Positions 31,419 through 42,379 of a stretch of 64,000 bases of DNA are shown here, piece after piece (position 1 is the first letter of the stretch; every line of letters begins with the position of its first letter). The translations under genes and the position numbers were made by a program. The notes under the pieces were generated by a model that was not told where the DNA came from, ran no database searches, and saw nothing but the letters and a program-made list of their open reading frames with translations. The stretch comes from Roridomyces roridus. Its lineage: Eukaryota > Basidiomycota > Agaricomycetes > Agaricales > Mycenaceae. The stretch covers positions 4,216,001 through 4,280,000 of the forward strand of contig JARKIF010000001.1 in NCBI GenBank assembly GCA_029378245.1, in the 5' to 3' direction.

Positions 31419-33123
31419 ATGCCTTCCGCTGGCTTTGCTATTAGTCGACACAGAAAACGGCGTGTATTTCGCCCCAATTTATTTCCGAAACAACGCTTGA
31501 ATTTTGCGTACGTTCTGGCCATGGTCCACTGCATTGACTCACAATCCCTCAAGACCGATGAAAGACCTCCCGGAGGAGTTGTTGGATCGCATCTGCTCTG
31601 TCATGGACAGAAAGGCACTCTGCAAGACCATGCATGTATCTTCCAGCCTCCGACGCGTCGCATCGCCCCACCTGCTCGTTCGGTTGGGCATCTCGCAGTC
31701 CGACGTTCGAGGCGGCACTGTGAAGCTTGATCTGTCTGGCTCACTCAACCTCATACTTTTCGTCGCCCACATATGCCCAATCCAACGGCTGGAGTGTTTC
31801 CAGCACAGCTGGGACATGCACGTATCCGAGGTCCAGCGATTGGCTCTCATCCTTGGTGCGACAGCGCCCATTCCAGACATCTTGATCCACGATAGATTGA
31901 AAGAGGGGCAACAGAGGGACTCGCTCGTTCTGTATCTCCTCGCCTACATCCCGCACACCGCCACGGACACGCTCTTGATTATTTTGCCCTGGACAACGCT
32001 ATTTTCCGCTTCCCTTTCCATACCCGTTCATGTGTCTAGGCCCCGTGCAGGACCTCCTCCGACAGGCTTTCCCCCCATACACAGCCACCCCCAATCAACT
32101 CCACCCGGAATTCTTGCCAGGGGGTTCTCCGCCATTCTGATGTGCCTTAGACTGGCACTATACAACTTATACACGATTATTCGCTGTGTAGTTCTTCGAG
32201 TCTTTGGACCGGGATGGTCGGTCCAAGAGCGTATATCCACCGACGTTGACCCCATCTGGTTTCACGGAGGGCTACACCTCCAGCGTCTGCCAAACAAGCA
32301 CACGCTGGTCACCTACGGAAAATCCGGAGCCTCCAATCACTTCAGGATGGAGCCTCTGAACGGGGTCTCTGAATCGGTTTACTCGGCTCTCCTCGCGTCT
32401 CTTGACTTCCAGTTTATTCATGCCACGGTGGAAGCGGGGAGGAATTTGACGTTGGCCGACCTGGCCACCTTCGTATCCCGCCAGAATCGTCTTCACAGCC
32501 TCGACTGCGGACAGAACTCGATTCGGGACTTGATATCGGGCTCGTCTTCTCAGTATCACGTCCCCAGCGAAATAGCGCATCTTTCAGCACAAGCCTCAGA
32601 CATCCCCCACCTCCTTCCACTGGCTCCGCGCGTTGAGCGAATATACCTTTCATTCATATCCGTCTCGAATAGGCCGATCGGACCGAGGGTCTTCAACTTC
32701 TTTGCATATTACACGGCCCTCGAAGCCATCGCTCGCCTCCCGGGGTGGCACGATCTCGCTTTATCGTTCACCTTCAACCTCGCCGCTGCGGATCTTCCCT
32801 GGGAAATGGATGCCAGTTCGGACGATCCAGAGCCCGAGACGCAGCTCCACCGCGTCGAGCACCTCATGCTCCGTTGCACCAAGGCCAAACAGCACTGCGG
32901 CTACCTATATAGCTCCTCCACGATCCGTGCGCTCCTACCGTGGTTAGCTCGCTTCCCGAGCCTGCAGCGCGTGTCATTCGACAAGGACTCTGTCGGGGCG
33001 ATGAGGCACGACGAGCGTCTCCAGGTAGCGGCGGCGATTGTTTCTGTGTGCCCTGAGATGAGCGGTGCTGGGGATGTCGCTTTTGAGATTGCGGAGGATG
33101 AAGAGATGCGGGACGGTTGGTGA
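31419..33123 (+). CDS. F-box protein with central hydrophobic segment (array member A)
   Basis: Exon 1 is 31419-31507 and exon 2 is 31554-33123, with a 46-bp phase-2 intron: 552 residues. Exon 1 encodes the leader MPSAGFAISRHRKRRVF shared with members F and I. Exon 2 opens with the F-box, LPEELLDRICSVMDRKALCKT followed by SSLRRVASPHLL, the Skp1-binding motif of SCF ubiquitin ligases. Then come the family blocks LNLILFVAHICPIQRLECF, TATDTLLIIL and HVSRPRAGPPP. A hydrophobic stretch around 32121-32205 (SAILMCLRLALYNLYTII) is followed by RCVVLRVFG. The C-terminal half has repeating leucine-rich units and ends in ALLPWLARFPSLQRVSF. Substrate and localisation are unknown. A simpler start at the ATG at 31558 is possible. 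Confidence 0.78.
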
Positions 33124-33543
33124 ATGCCGGATGGCTACTGACAGTGTGCGATGCTTGAAGGGGGAGGGCTCTGGAATACGCTCGCATCCAGAAGAGTTGC
33201 GGTTGACGCTTGGGATTGCCGCAGTTGAAAGGAGGGGCGGGAGTTCGAGGCAAGCACTGCCAAGCAGGGGCCCGGCGAGGGAAGGGACCAAGGAGCTGTG
33301 GGCGGTATCGGTTCCCAGAGTTTGCAGAGATCTAGTTGTTCTTATAGTACCGGCACGAATCTTGTACGTTGACAGAGCTATCTTGGAAATTTCTTGCCGA
33401 ATGTAAATCTCCGCCAATATACGTATTACATGGAAGAACGCCTTCTGTAGTTCGTAGTTACCGCCCACCAATGTTCAACTCCAGCCCTGCTGGCCCAGTT
33501 CAATCAAGATTCAAGATGTATCGAAAGAGTTGGCAACTAGATT

Positions 33544-35082
33544 TTATTCTTCATCATTCCCAATCCGTTCCTTCCACTCAATCTCAAAAAGAACATGCTC
33601 AGCACCATTCATTTGAGGACACACCGCAACAATCCCATCCTTCAACTCGCAAGCTTCATCGTACCACATGCCCTCAACCTTCTCGAAGGACACCCGCCGC
33701 AAGCTCGGGAAACGAGCTAGCCACGGCGTGAGCGCACGAATCGTGGCGGCGCGGCAGATGTTTTCGTTGAGGTCAATGGTGCAAAGCATGAGGTGCTCAA
33801 CGCCATGGAGCTGCGTCTCGGGCTGCGGCTCCTTGCTGGCCCCTGGTTGCCACGGAAGATTCGTAGCGGTCAGGTCGAAGGTTAACGACATGGCATGAAC
33901 GCGCGATCCCATAAGCTGAGCGATGGCGGTGAGTGCCGTGCAATATGCGGTGTAGTCAAAGACCGGTGGTCCGATGGAGAGCATTGACAGCCAAGTCGAG
34001 ATTGAGGGGAAGGAAAGGTATACCCGCTCGACGCGCGGAGTGAGTGGGAGGAGATGGGGAATGTAAGAGGCGGGTGCACCGAGATGGACTATCTTGCTGG
34101 AGATGTGAGAAGGCAAGGTTGATTTCAGCGAGGAAGGCCGAATGGAATTCGGTGCGCAGGCGAGGGTGAGCAAATTCTCGTGGCGGGCTACAAAAGTCAC
34201 AAGATCGGCGAATGCGACATTGCTCCCCGACTCCACTGTTACGTTCGTGGACTTGAGGTCGAGGGAGGCGAGGAACAACGAGTGAACCGCATCGGGGACG
34301 CCGCGCAGAGGCATGATGAAGAAATGGTCCCACACGGACTGTTTGCAAGTCATCACCGTGTACTTCGTCGAAAGACTCTGGACGCGTATATCCCCACGCG
34401 AAGCGAGGAGATGAATATCTTTCGATATCCGCTCTGCCGTCGACCATTTGTGCCCCAACACCCGACGAAATACCCATCCCAGGAGTAGGCAGGAGTTGAC
34501 TGGTATGAGGACGGCATAGATTGGAAGCGTCACCATAAGGGCGCAAGCCTGGACTATCATCGGACCTGATTCGGGTCTGGGAAGAAGCCAATCTGGCGGG
34601 GATGGTCCTCCGCAGAGACTCGGGCGGGAAAGATGAATCGAATCATCCCAAACAACCAGCAGGGTGTCTGTGGCAGTTTGCGGGAGGTTGGTGAGAAGAG
34701 ACCGAGGGCGTGATTTAAAGTCCTTCCATTGCCCCTGTTTCAATCTGTCGTAGATGTAGATGTCTGGAATCGGCGCAACTGCGCCCAATATGAGGGTGAG
34801 TCGCTGAAACTCTGTTGCGGGCATATTGCCTGAGTTCTCGAAACACTCGAGCCTCTGAATTGGGCATATGTGGGCCACGAAAACGATGAGGTGGAGTGAG
34901 TCCGAGAGCGCGAGTTTCACGGTGCGAGTTTGGACCTCGGATTGTGAGATGTCCAGCTGGAAAAGCAAGCGGGTAGATGCGACACGTCTAAAGCTGGAGG
35001 ATATGTGCATAGTCTTGCATATCTCGTCTCTGTCCATGAAGGAGCAGATGCGATCTAGCAATTTGTCTGGCAAGTGTTCCAT
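33544..35082 (-). CDS. F-box protein with central hydrophobic segment (array member B)
   Basis: A single long frame of 512 residues from ATG 35082. The F-box is LPDKLLDRICSFMDRDEICKT with SSFRRVAST. Family blocks LHLIVFVAHICPIQRLECF, TATDTLLVV and the C-terminal LARFPSLRRVSF are present. The hydrophobic stretch (about 34455-34560, MIVQACALMVTLPIYAVLIPVNSCLLLGWVF then RR) is longer here than in other members. The proline-rich block before it differs from member A. An upstream copy of the promoter block lies at 35220-35248. Upstream DNA also holds a leader-like sequence (GCTACTAGCCGACACC on the minus strand), but it lacks a start codon, so I start at 35082. Confidence 0.8.
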   Translation of the reverse strand: MEHLPDKLLDRICSFMDRDEICKTMHISSSFRRVASTRLLFQLDISQSEVQTRTVKLALSDSLHLIVFVAHICPIQRLECFENSGNMPATEFQRLTLILGAVAPIPDIYIYDRLKQGQWKDFKSRPRSLLTNLPQTATDTLLVVWDDSIHLSRPSLCGGPSPPDWLLPRPESGPMIVQACALMVTLPIYAVLIPVNSCLLLGWVFRRVLGHKWSTAERISKDIHLLASRGDIRVQSLSTKYTVMTCKQSVWDHFFIMPLRGVPDAVHSLFLASLDLKSTNVTVESGSNVAFADLVTFVARHENLLTLACAPNSIRPSSLKSTLPSHISSKIVHLGAPASYIPHLLPLTPRVERVYLSFPSISTWLSMLSIGPPVFDYTAYCTALTAIAQLMGSRVHAMSLTFDLTATNLPWQPGASKEPQPETQLHGVEHLMLCTIDLNENICRAATIRALTPWLARFPSLRRVSFEKVEGMWYDEACELKDGIVAVCPQMNGAEHVLFEIEWKERIGNDEE

Positions 35083-35219
35083 CGGTCTTGAGGGAATTGT
35101 CAGTCAATGCAACAATTATATTGGGGAAAGACGCACACGAGACCCAAACACAGTTTATGGGTGTCGGCTAGTAGCAGAATCCAGCAGACGATGTGAGACC
35201 AGACAGGGGTATCCAAGAT

Positions 35220-35248
35220 GATGAGGGTAGAAGGAAAACAGGTTTGAT
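35220..35248 (-). promoter_or_regulatory. Shared promoter block, F-box gene B
   Basis: On the minus strand it reads ATCAAACCTGTTTTCCTTCT then ACCCTCATC, the same order as the block before members A, D and F, 138 bases upstream of the ATG. Confidence 0.5.
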
Positions 35249-35271
35249 GCCGAGCGCGATCACGTTCTCAA

Positions 35272-35824
35272 TTAAATTATCTTGTACCCCGAGTGGAAGA
35301 AAAGAGGACTAGTGGTTTTTGAAATCTTGAGAGACGGTTCCCAGTCGATCCTTGCCACAAGGGCCGAATGAACCGAATAAGCATCTCTGCCCTGAATGCA
35401 CAAATCTCGCATTGCGAGGGGTTTATTGTCCCAGGAAAGCATTCCCAAATCTTCCGTAAAGCGGGCCTCGAAGGATAACTCCTCGGCCTCGTCGCGGCGA
35501 GGATCGACGCTGGCAATCGTGCAAATCGAGATTCGAGCGACGTACCCCGGCTGCACCTGCACCTCCTTTGCAGTCCCTCGAAGCCATAAGCCTCTGAAGC
35601 ACACGAAAAAGAATGAGGTGGAGCGAGGCGGAGAGCGCGAGCTTCACGGTGCCGGCTTGCACGTCGGACTGCGAGATGCCCGACCGAAAAAGCAAGTGCG
35701 GCGATGCAATACGGCGAAAACGAGAGGATACGTGCAGGACTGATGGTAGGTCTACACTCAGGAGGAATGAGCAGATACGATCCACGAGCTCATCTGGGAG
35801 AGCGTCCATCGAGGTTAGAATCAA
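35272..35824 (-). pseudogene. Truncated, chimeric F-box gene (array member C)
   Basis: From ATG 35809 the frame encodes a good F-box (MDALPDELVDRICSFL then SSRFRRIASPHLLF) and the family block SLHLILF, most like members G and H. The similarity then stops near 35610. The following DNA continues in another frame (YVARISICTIASVDPRRDEAEELSFEARFTEDLG and onward to a stop at 35272), which I do not recognise and which is not part of the family. About 400 codons of the usual protein are missing. It is either a recombination product or a decayed copy joined to foreign DNA. Confidence 0.65.
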
Positions 35825-35845
35825 GAGACGACATCGGACTGAGCA

Positions 35846-35878
35846 TCAAAATCGCTTTCTTCCCACCTCCATCATCTC
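35846..35878 (+). promoter_or_regulatory. Shared promoter block, F-box gene D
   Basis: ATCAAAATCGCTTTCTTCCC followed by ACCTCCATCATCTCA, matching the block before members A, B and F. It is followed by a decayed leader (GCTACTAGC.AACGACAACGG) whose reading frame is closed by a TGA at 35925. Confidence 0.5.
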
Positions 35879-36021
35879 AATACCCGCGCTACTAGCAACG
35901 ACAACGGCGTTTTCATCGTGTTTTTGAGCCTGCAACTTGTGTCAGGAGTGTACGGGGACCCTTCCGTGCGTGTCACACCCACTACGATCCGGCACATTGA
36001 CTGACGATTCCCTCCAGGACG

Positions 36022-37614
36022 ATGGAAGGCCTCCCAGACGAACTGCTTGATCGAATATGCTCCTTCATGGACAGAGACGAGCTCTGCACGACGATGCATA
36101 TATCGTCAAGCTTCCGACGTGTCGCATCGGCCTACTTGCTCTTCCAGTTGGGCATCTCGCAGTCCGACGTGCTGGCCGGCACCGTTGAACTTGTCATCTC
36201 CAAATCCCTCCACCTCATCCTTTTCGTGGCCCACATTTGTCCAATCCAGCGGCTGGAGTGTTTCGGAGTCTCGAAGAACATGCAACTATCCGAGCTTGAG
36301 CGACTGACTGCCATTCTTGGAGATGCAAGGCCCATACCAGACCTTGTAATTCACGACAAATTAGAAGAGGGGCAGCGGAGGGATCTTGACTCACTTCCTC
36401 TCCATCTCCTCACCCACCTCCCGCAAACGGCAACGGACACGCTGTTGATCGTGGTGCCCCATTCGATTCCGATATCTTCCACTTCCATTCATGTGTCTGG
36501 GCCCCGCGCAGGACCGCCCCCGATAGGGATGGTTCCCTTAGACGACCCTGACGACCCTGAACCAACTACACCCGACGGCACATCCGGAATTCTGATGCTA
36601 GTGTTCGGTGTCATTCTGCTGTGTCTTGTGCTCGCACTGTACAACTTGTACATGATTATTCGATGCGTATTTCTTCGAGGATTCCTCCGGCGCGGATGGT
36701 CGGTCCAAGAGCGTATATCCACAGACGTTTACCCCGAACGTCTCCGCGATCGCGAAGGGCTACGTCTCCAGCGTCTGCCGAACCAGTACACGCTGGTCAC
36801 TTGCAAAGAATCTGGAGCCTTCAATCACTTCTTCATGAGGCCTTTATGCGGCGTCCCCGAATCAGTTTACTCGGCTTTCCTCGCGTCTCTTGACCCCCAA
36901 TTCAAGGATGCAACGGTGGAACCGTGGAGTTATTTGACATTCGCCGACTTGGCCACCTTCGTATCCCGCCAAAACAATCTTCGCACGCTCGACTGCGGAC
37001 ACAACTCGATTTCGTACTCTTCGCTGATGTCAGCCTCGCCTTTTCAGTATCATGTCCACTGCAAGATAACCCATCTTGCTGCACAAGCCTCATACATCCC
37101 TAATCTCCTTTCACTCACTCTGAACGTCGAGCGTTTATATCTCCGCTTCCCTTCCGTCTCGAATAGGCTGAGCGGGCCATGGATCTTCAACTTCTTCGCA
37201 TATTGCACGGCCCTCGAGGCCATCGCTCGCCTCCCAGGGTCGCACAGTCTCGCCCTATCCTTCAACTTCAATCTCGCCGCTGCGTATCTTCCATGGGACA
37301 TTGAAGACGGCTCGGACGTCCCACAGCCCGAAACGCAGCTTCACCGTGTCGAGCACATCATGCTCCGCCGCACCCAGGCAAAGCACTACAGTCAGCACAT
37401 ATTCACCGCCTCCACGATCCGTGCGCTTCTACCGTGGTTAGCTCGTTTCCCGAGCCTGCAGCGCGTGTCATTTGACAAGGACTCCGTTGAGATGATGTGC
37501 TATGATCAGCGTCTCGAGGTAGCGGAGGAGATTGCTTCTATATGTCTTGGGATGAGCGGTGCGGGCGATGTCGCTTTTGAGATTGCGAAGGATGACGAGA
37601 TACGGAACGGTTAA
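36022..37614 (+). CDS. F-box protein with central transmembrane-like segment (array member D)
   Basis: Single frame, 530 residues. The F-box lies at residues 4-37 (LPDELLDRICSFMDRDELCTT, SSFRRVAS). SLHLILFVAHICPIQRLECF follows at 62-81. HVSGPRAGPPP and an acidic proline-rich linker come next. A clear membrane-type helix spans residues 189-215 (GILMLVFGVILLCLVLALYNLYMII) and is followed by RCVFLRGFLRRG, a positively charged flank. The C-terminal 300 residues have leucine-rich spacing and end in ALLPWLARFPSLQRVSF and GAGDVAFEIA. Of the array members this has the strongest hydrophobic segment. The F-box predicts Skp1 binding in an SCF ubiquitin ligase; attachment to a membrane is my inference. 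Confidence 0.82.
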   Translation: MEGLPDELLDRICSFMDRDELCTTMHISSSFRRVASAYLLFQLGISQSDVLAGTVELVISKSLHLILFVAHICPIQRLECFGVSKNMQLSELERLTAILGDARPIPDLVIHDKLEEGQRRDLDSLPLHLLTHLPQTATDTLLIVVPHSIPISSTSIHVSGPRAGPPPIGMVPLDDPDDPEPTTPDGTSGILMLVFGVILLCLVLALYNLYMIIRCVFLRGFLRRGWSVQERISTDVYPERLRDREGLRLQRLPNQYTLVTCKESGAFNHFFMRPLCGVPESVYSAFLASLDPQFKDATVEPWSYLTFADLATFVSRQNNLRTLDCGHNSISYSSLMSASPFQYHVHCKITHLAAQASYIPNLLSLTLNVERLYLRFPSVSNRLSGPWIFNFFAYCTALEAIARLPGSHSLALSFNFNLAAAYLPWDIEDGSDVPQPETQLHRVEHIMLRRTQAKHYSQHIFTASTIRALLPWLARFPSLQRVSFDKDSVEMMCYDQRLEVAEEIASICLGMSGAGDVAFEIAKDDEIRNG

Positions 37615-38170
37615 GTAGGGATATGTTTTACGTGCGGAGGGAGGGCTGTGGGTTCAGAGCGCTCGCATTCAGGAGAGTTGAATTTTACACTTGGGAAGGC
37701 CGCCGTCGGGCGGAGGAACAGCAGGGCGAGAGGGAGGACCAAGGAAGGGTTGTGGCCCGTGGGTGGTATCGATTTCCAGAGTTTGCTGAGAGTTTTCTTA
37801 CCATACATTATTGTATTGGCACGAATCATGTACTTTCACAGAGTCATATTTAGCATCTTGGAGATGACCGAATTTTGTTTTGCGTTCATCCCAAGTTCAT
37901 CCAGAATGGAAATATCCAAAGGACTCGTCGCGATGGCATCCTCCTGTTTGAGTGAACTTCCTCTCGTTTTTGCTGCATGGCATGAGATATTCAAGTACGA
38001 AACTCAGCTGCGGTACCATAATATACATGCTACATGGAAGAACAGCTTTTGTTGAAGGTACTTACTTACTGGTCGAAAACGCCTACAAATGTTCAACTCT
38101 GAATCCCCGAATGATGTCCAGTCATCCTCCCAACCGTATCCCAAGCGTAGACTGCCCACACCTCCATCAT

Positions 38171-39771
38171 TCACCCAAGACCACTCCCCATCCTGTCCTG
38201 TACTGCGATTTGAAAAACAACATCGCTCGGACGACTAATCCCAGGACACGCAGCAGCAATCGCCTCCGACATCTCGCAACGCTCCGTAAACGCCATTTCA
38301 TTCCCGGAAAGCTTATCGTGCCACATGTTGACAGCGCCCCCGTCGAACGACACGCGGCGGAGACTAGGGAAGCGAGCGAGCCACGGTATGAGCGCACGGA
38401 GCGTAGAGGTACTGTACACCCGAAAGTAGGGCAACATGGTACAGAGCATGAGGTGTTCGACACGGTGGAGCTGCGTCTCGGGCTGAGGGACGTTCGAGCT
38501 GACTTTGATCTGCCACGGAAGACTTTTGGCAAGAGGGTTGAAGGTGAGAGATAGGGCGAGAGCGTGCAACCCCGGGAGGCGGGCGATGGCGTCGAGAGCA
38601 GTGCAATATGTGGTGTAGTCGAAGACCCGTGATCCTCTGGAGAGGACTGGCAGCCAAATCGGGAGAGAGGAGCAGTGAAGGTATACACGCTCGACGCGTG
38701 GAGCGAGTGGAAGGAAGTGGGGGATGTAAGAAGCGGGTGCCTCGAGATGCACTATCTTGCTGGGGATAGGCTGAATAGGCGAGGCTGATACCAGCGGGGC
38801 GCGACGAATGAAGTACGGTTCGAAGGTGAGTGTGCGCAGATTCTCCTGGCGGGCTACGAAGGTGGATAATGCGGCGAGCGTCACATTACTCCCCGAAATC
38901 ATGATACACCGGTGAATTGGACGTCGATGGATGCTAGGAAATTTGCGTGAACCGAGGCGGGGATGCTGCGGAAAGGCTGAATGAAAAAGGGATTGTGACT
39001 GGCTGCAGTTTTGCAAAGGACCAGCGTGTGCTTCATCGACAGACTCTGGACGTGGATCTCTCCGCCCGACCAGGGAGCCCGAGGGTCTGAAAACATGCTT
39101 TTGGATATCCGTTCCATCGACCATCCATGCCCAAACAGTCGATGAAATACCGGTCCAAGGGACACGATAAAGTCAATTAGCATGCACAGAAGGTTTATCC
39201 CGACGAAAATGAGCCAGAGGATTCGACCTGGTTCAACGTCGGGAATAATCCATTCTGGCGGGAGCGACGGTCCTACGCGGGGTCGAGACATATGAGTCAT
39301 AGTGCTCATACTGAAAGCCAAGCCATTTCAACTGGGCACCACAATCAACAGAGTGTCCGTGGTAGTTTGTGGAAGGTGAGTGAGGAGGTAGAACAGGATG
39401 GGGTCAAGGGTCTTTCGTTGCCCCTCCTTCAATTTGTCGTGGATGACGAGGTCTGGAATGGGCGCGGTTGCGCCAAGGATGTGAGCCAGTCGTCGGAAAT
39501 CGGATGCTTGCATGTGATTTGTGTCCGCAAAACACTCCAGCCGCTGAATTGAGCATATGTGGGCCACGAAGAGAATGAGGTGGAGCAAGTCCGAGAGTGC
39601 TAGTTTCACCGCGCCGGCTTGGATTTCGGACTGCGAGATACCCAACCGAAAGAGCAGGTGGAGAGACGCGACACGTCAAATGCTGGAGGATATGTGCATC
39701 GCCGTGCAGAGCTCATCTCTGTCCATGAAAGAGCAGATTCGATCCAACAATTCGTCGGGGAGGTATTCCAT
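38171..39771 (-). pseudogene. F-box pseudogene of the array (member E)
   Basis: The ATG at 39771 starts MEYLPDELLDRICSFMDRDE, and the whole family protein can be followed to the stop at 38171. Three lesions break it: a TGA at 39678-39676 where relatives have CGA (SSF-RRVAS), a TGA at 39330-39328 where member D has CGA-type sequence, and a frame change near 38900 next to the stop at 38901-38899. The hydrophobic segment is still recognisable at about 39135-39235 (RILWLIFVGINLLCMLIDFIV). Both nonsense codons could come from C-to-T changes at CpG. Confidence 0.8.
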
Positions 39772-39900
39772 CGGTCTTCAGGAGAAAGTGTCAGTCAAAT
39801 GTAGCGTGCATACTGGTTATAGATCGTACGCAGGATTCCCCATTCTGTAAAGGTTCCCAACACGAGTTTCTGGCAGATTTTCCGAGTTTCAGACAGCGGC

Positions 39901-39977
39901 GATGAGAGTGGGAGGAAAGCAGGGTTTGATCGATGATCGATGACGCCATCAAAGTCTGCTTTCCTTCCACTCTCATC
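39901..39977. promoter_or_regulatory. Inverted-repeat bidirectional promoter between E and F
   Basis: The 30-bp left arm 39901-39930 (GATGAGAGTGGGAGGAAAGC and on) and the right arm 39948-39977 (ATCAAAGTCTGCTTTCCTTC and on) are nearly perfect inverted copies around a 17-bp spacer holding CGATGATCGATGACGCC. Each arm has the orientation of the promoter block found before other members, one facing pseudogene E and one facing gene F. Confidence 0.65.
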
Positions 39978-39982
39978 ACACG

Positions 39983-41761
39983 ATGCCAGGCTCTGCCCGC
40001 TTTGCTACCAGTCGACACCGACAACGGCGTGTCTTTCACTACTCTTTGTCTCCGGAAGATCGCCCCGCTTGTGAGCTTGGAACTTCTGTGAACCGGCGAT
40101 GTCGCCCATGTGTGGGTTTTGCGTACGTTCTACACTGTCTCCGCTGTCGTGGACTGCGTTGAATGACGATTTCCACAAGACCACTGGATGGCTTCCCAGA
40201 GGAATTGCTAGATCGCATCTGCTCCTTCATGGACAGAGAGCAAATATGCAAGACGATGCACATATGCTCCAGCCTTCGACGCGTCGCATCGGCCCACTTG
40301 CTTTTGCGGCTGGGAATCTCGCAGTGCGACGTTCGAGCAGGAAACGTGAAGCTCGTGCTCTCAAAACCCCTCCACCTCATCATTTTCGTTGCCCACATCT
40401 GTCCAATCCAGCGGCTGGAGTGTTTCGGAGACTGGGTTAAGGTCCCAGCATCCGAGTTTCAGCGACTGGTTCCCATCCTGCGCGCGATTGCGCCCATTCC
40501 GGAAATCCTCATTTACGACAACTTGAACCGGGCGCAATTGAACACCTTTAAATCCATCTCTCTCCTTCTCCTCACTCTCCTCCCGCAAACCGCCACGGAC
40601 ACGCTGCTCATTGTCTTGGCTCGTCGCAATGCGTCCTCCTCGAAGTTTTCCGCCTCGATTCATGTATCTCGACCTCGTGCAGGACCGCCCCCGTTAGGGC
40701 TTCCTCCCATATCCAGGAACACCGGATACACTCCATCCGGAATCCTAGAAATCCTTATTGAAGAGGTCACCTTCATTATTATATCGTCTCTTTTGGTCGC
40801 ACTCTACAACGTATACACGATCATCCGATGTGTATTTTGTCGAGTCTTTGGACGCGGATGGTCGGTCGAAGAGCGCATAACCGACGACGTTCACCCAGAA
40901 CGTCTTTGGTTCCATGGAGGGCTACACGTTCAGACGCTGTCGAACAACTATACGCTGGTCACTCAACTAGAGAAACTCGCAGGGCGTCATTTCCTCATAC
41001 AGCCTCTGCGTGACGTCCCCGAATCGGTTTACTCCGCTTTCCTCGCGGCTCTCGATCTCCAGTTTATGCATGCAACGGTGAAAGCGGGGAGCAATTTGCC
41101 GCTCGCCGACCTGGCCACCTTCGTTGCCCGCCAGAACAGGATGTCCACGCTCGACTGCGGACTGAACTCGATTCGGTACTCCTCGCTGATATCACCCTCT
41201 CCTCCTCACATCTCCAGCAAGATAGCGCATATTTCTGCACAAGCGGCATACATCCCCCATCTCCTTCCCCTCGCTCCGAACGTGAAGCGTTTATATCTTT
41301 CCTTCCCATCCGTCTCGAATAGGCCGATCGGACCGAGGGTCTTCAACTTCTTCGCATATTCCACAGCCATCGAGGCCATCGCTCGCCTCCCGGGGTCGCA
41401 CAGTCTCGCCCTGTCTTTCACCTTCAACCTCGCCGCTGCGTATCTTCCGTGGGACATTGAAGACGGCTCGGATGTCCCACTGCCCGAGTCGCAGCTGCAC
41501 CGCGTCGAGCACCTCATGCTGCGGGGCACCTCCAGTGACTACCTTTTCACCGCCTCCACGATCCGTGCGCTCTTGCCGTGGCTAGCGCGCTTCCCGAGCC
41601 TGCGGCGCGTCTCGTTTGACGAGGATTCTGTTGAGGTGATGTGGTACGAGCAGCGTCTTGAGGTAGCGGCCGCGATTGCTTCCGTTTGTCCTGGGATGAG
41701 TGGTGCGGGGGATGTGGATTTTGAGATTGCGGAGGAGGATGAGATGCGGAACGGTTGGTGA
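39983..41761 (+). CDS. F-box protein with central hydrophobic segment (array member F)
   Basis: Exon 1 is 39983-40122 and exon 2 is 40180-41761, with a 57-bp phase-2 GT-AG intron: 573 residues. The leader exon begins MPGSARFATSRHRQRRVF, as in members A and I, and here is the longest (46 codons). Exon 2 holds the F-box (FPEELLDRICSFMDREQICKT, SSLRRVASAHLL), LHLIIFVAHICPIQRLECF, HVSRPRAGPPP, and the hydrophobic stretch at about 40740-40836 (EVTFIIISSLLVALYNVYTII) with RCVFCRVFGRGWS after it. The leucine-rich C-terminal half ends ALLPWLARFPSLRRVSF and GAGDVDFEIAEED. No lesion is visible. The inverted repeat just upstream is shared with the divergent pseudogene E. Confidence 0.8.
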
Positions 41762-42379
41762 ATGACGGCGGTCACTGTGCGGTACGTGTGGAGGGCTCTG
41801 GAGCGCGCTAGCATCCAGAAGAGTTGCGGTCTACAGGCGACCAAGGGAGGGGTTTGGGCGGTCCTCGATTCATCCCAGACCTCCTTGAGGGCTTTTTTGC
41901 ACTACATTCTCGTATTGGCACCATTTTCTGCATCGATCCATTACTGCATTGATTTCTGCTTCATATCTTCATCCTTGGCGTTACTAGGAGCAGAAGGTAA
42001 GAAAGCAAGGTCCGGTTCCCAAAGCTGCGATTGGAATCGACCGGGTGGCCACTGGCAATATTCTGTATCCAAAGACAGATTCAACGTTTGTGAATCCTCA
42101 GATGGGGGGAGGTATACTCTGATATTAGGTCGGGTAAATTCCTGACCGCGACTGTGTTTTAGGGGGTGTTGATAAATGTTATCAAGCCATGTGACCGTCT
42201 CTGCTCTGCCCGCGACTTCCGACTCGACACTGGACGACCTCCGTCTCATCCACAACTGACCCAACAAAGAGGGGAAAGCGGGACTGAATTTGTGCAGCGC
42301 AAGCCGGTGCGTCGTTATATCTCTGCGGCTTTTATCTCCACACTGAGGATACTTCAGTCTCCCCCGTTCTCTCTCGTCC

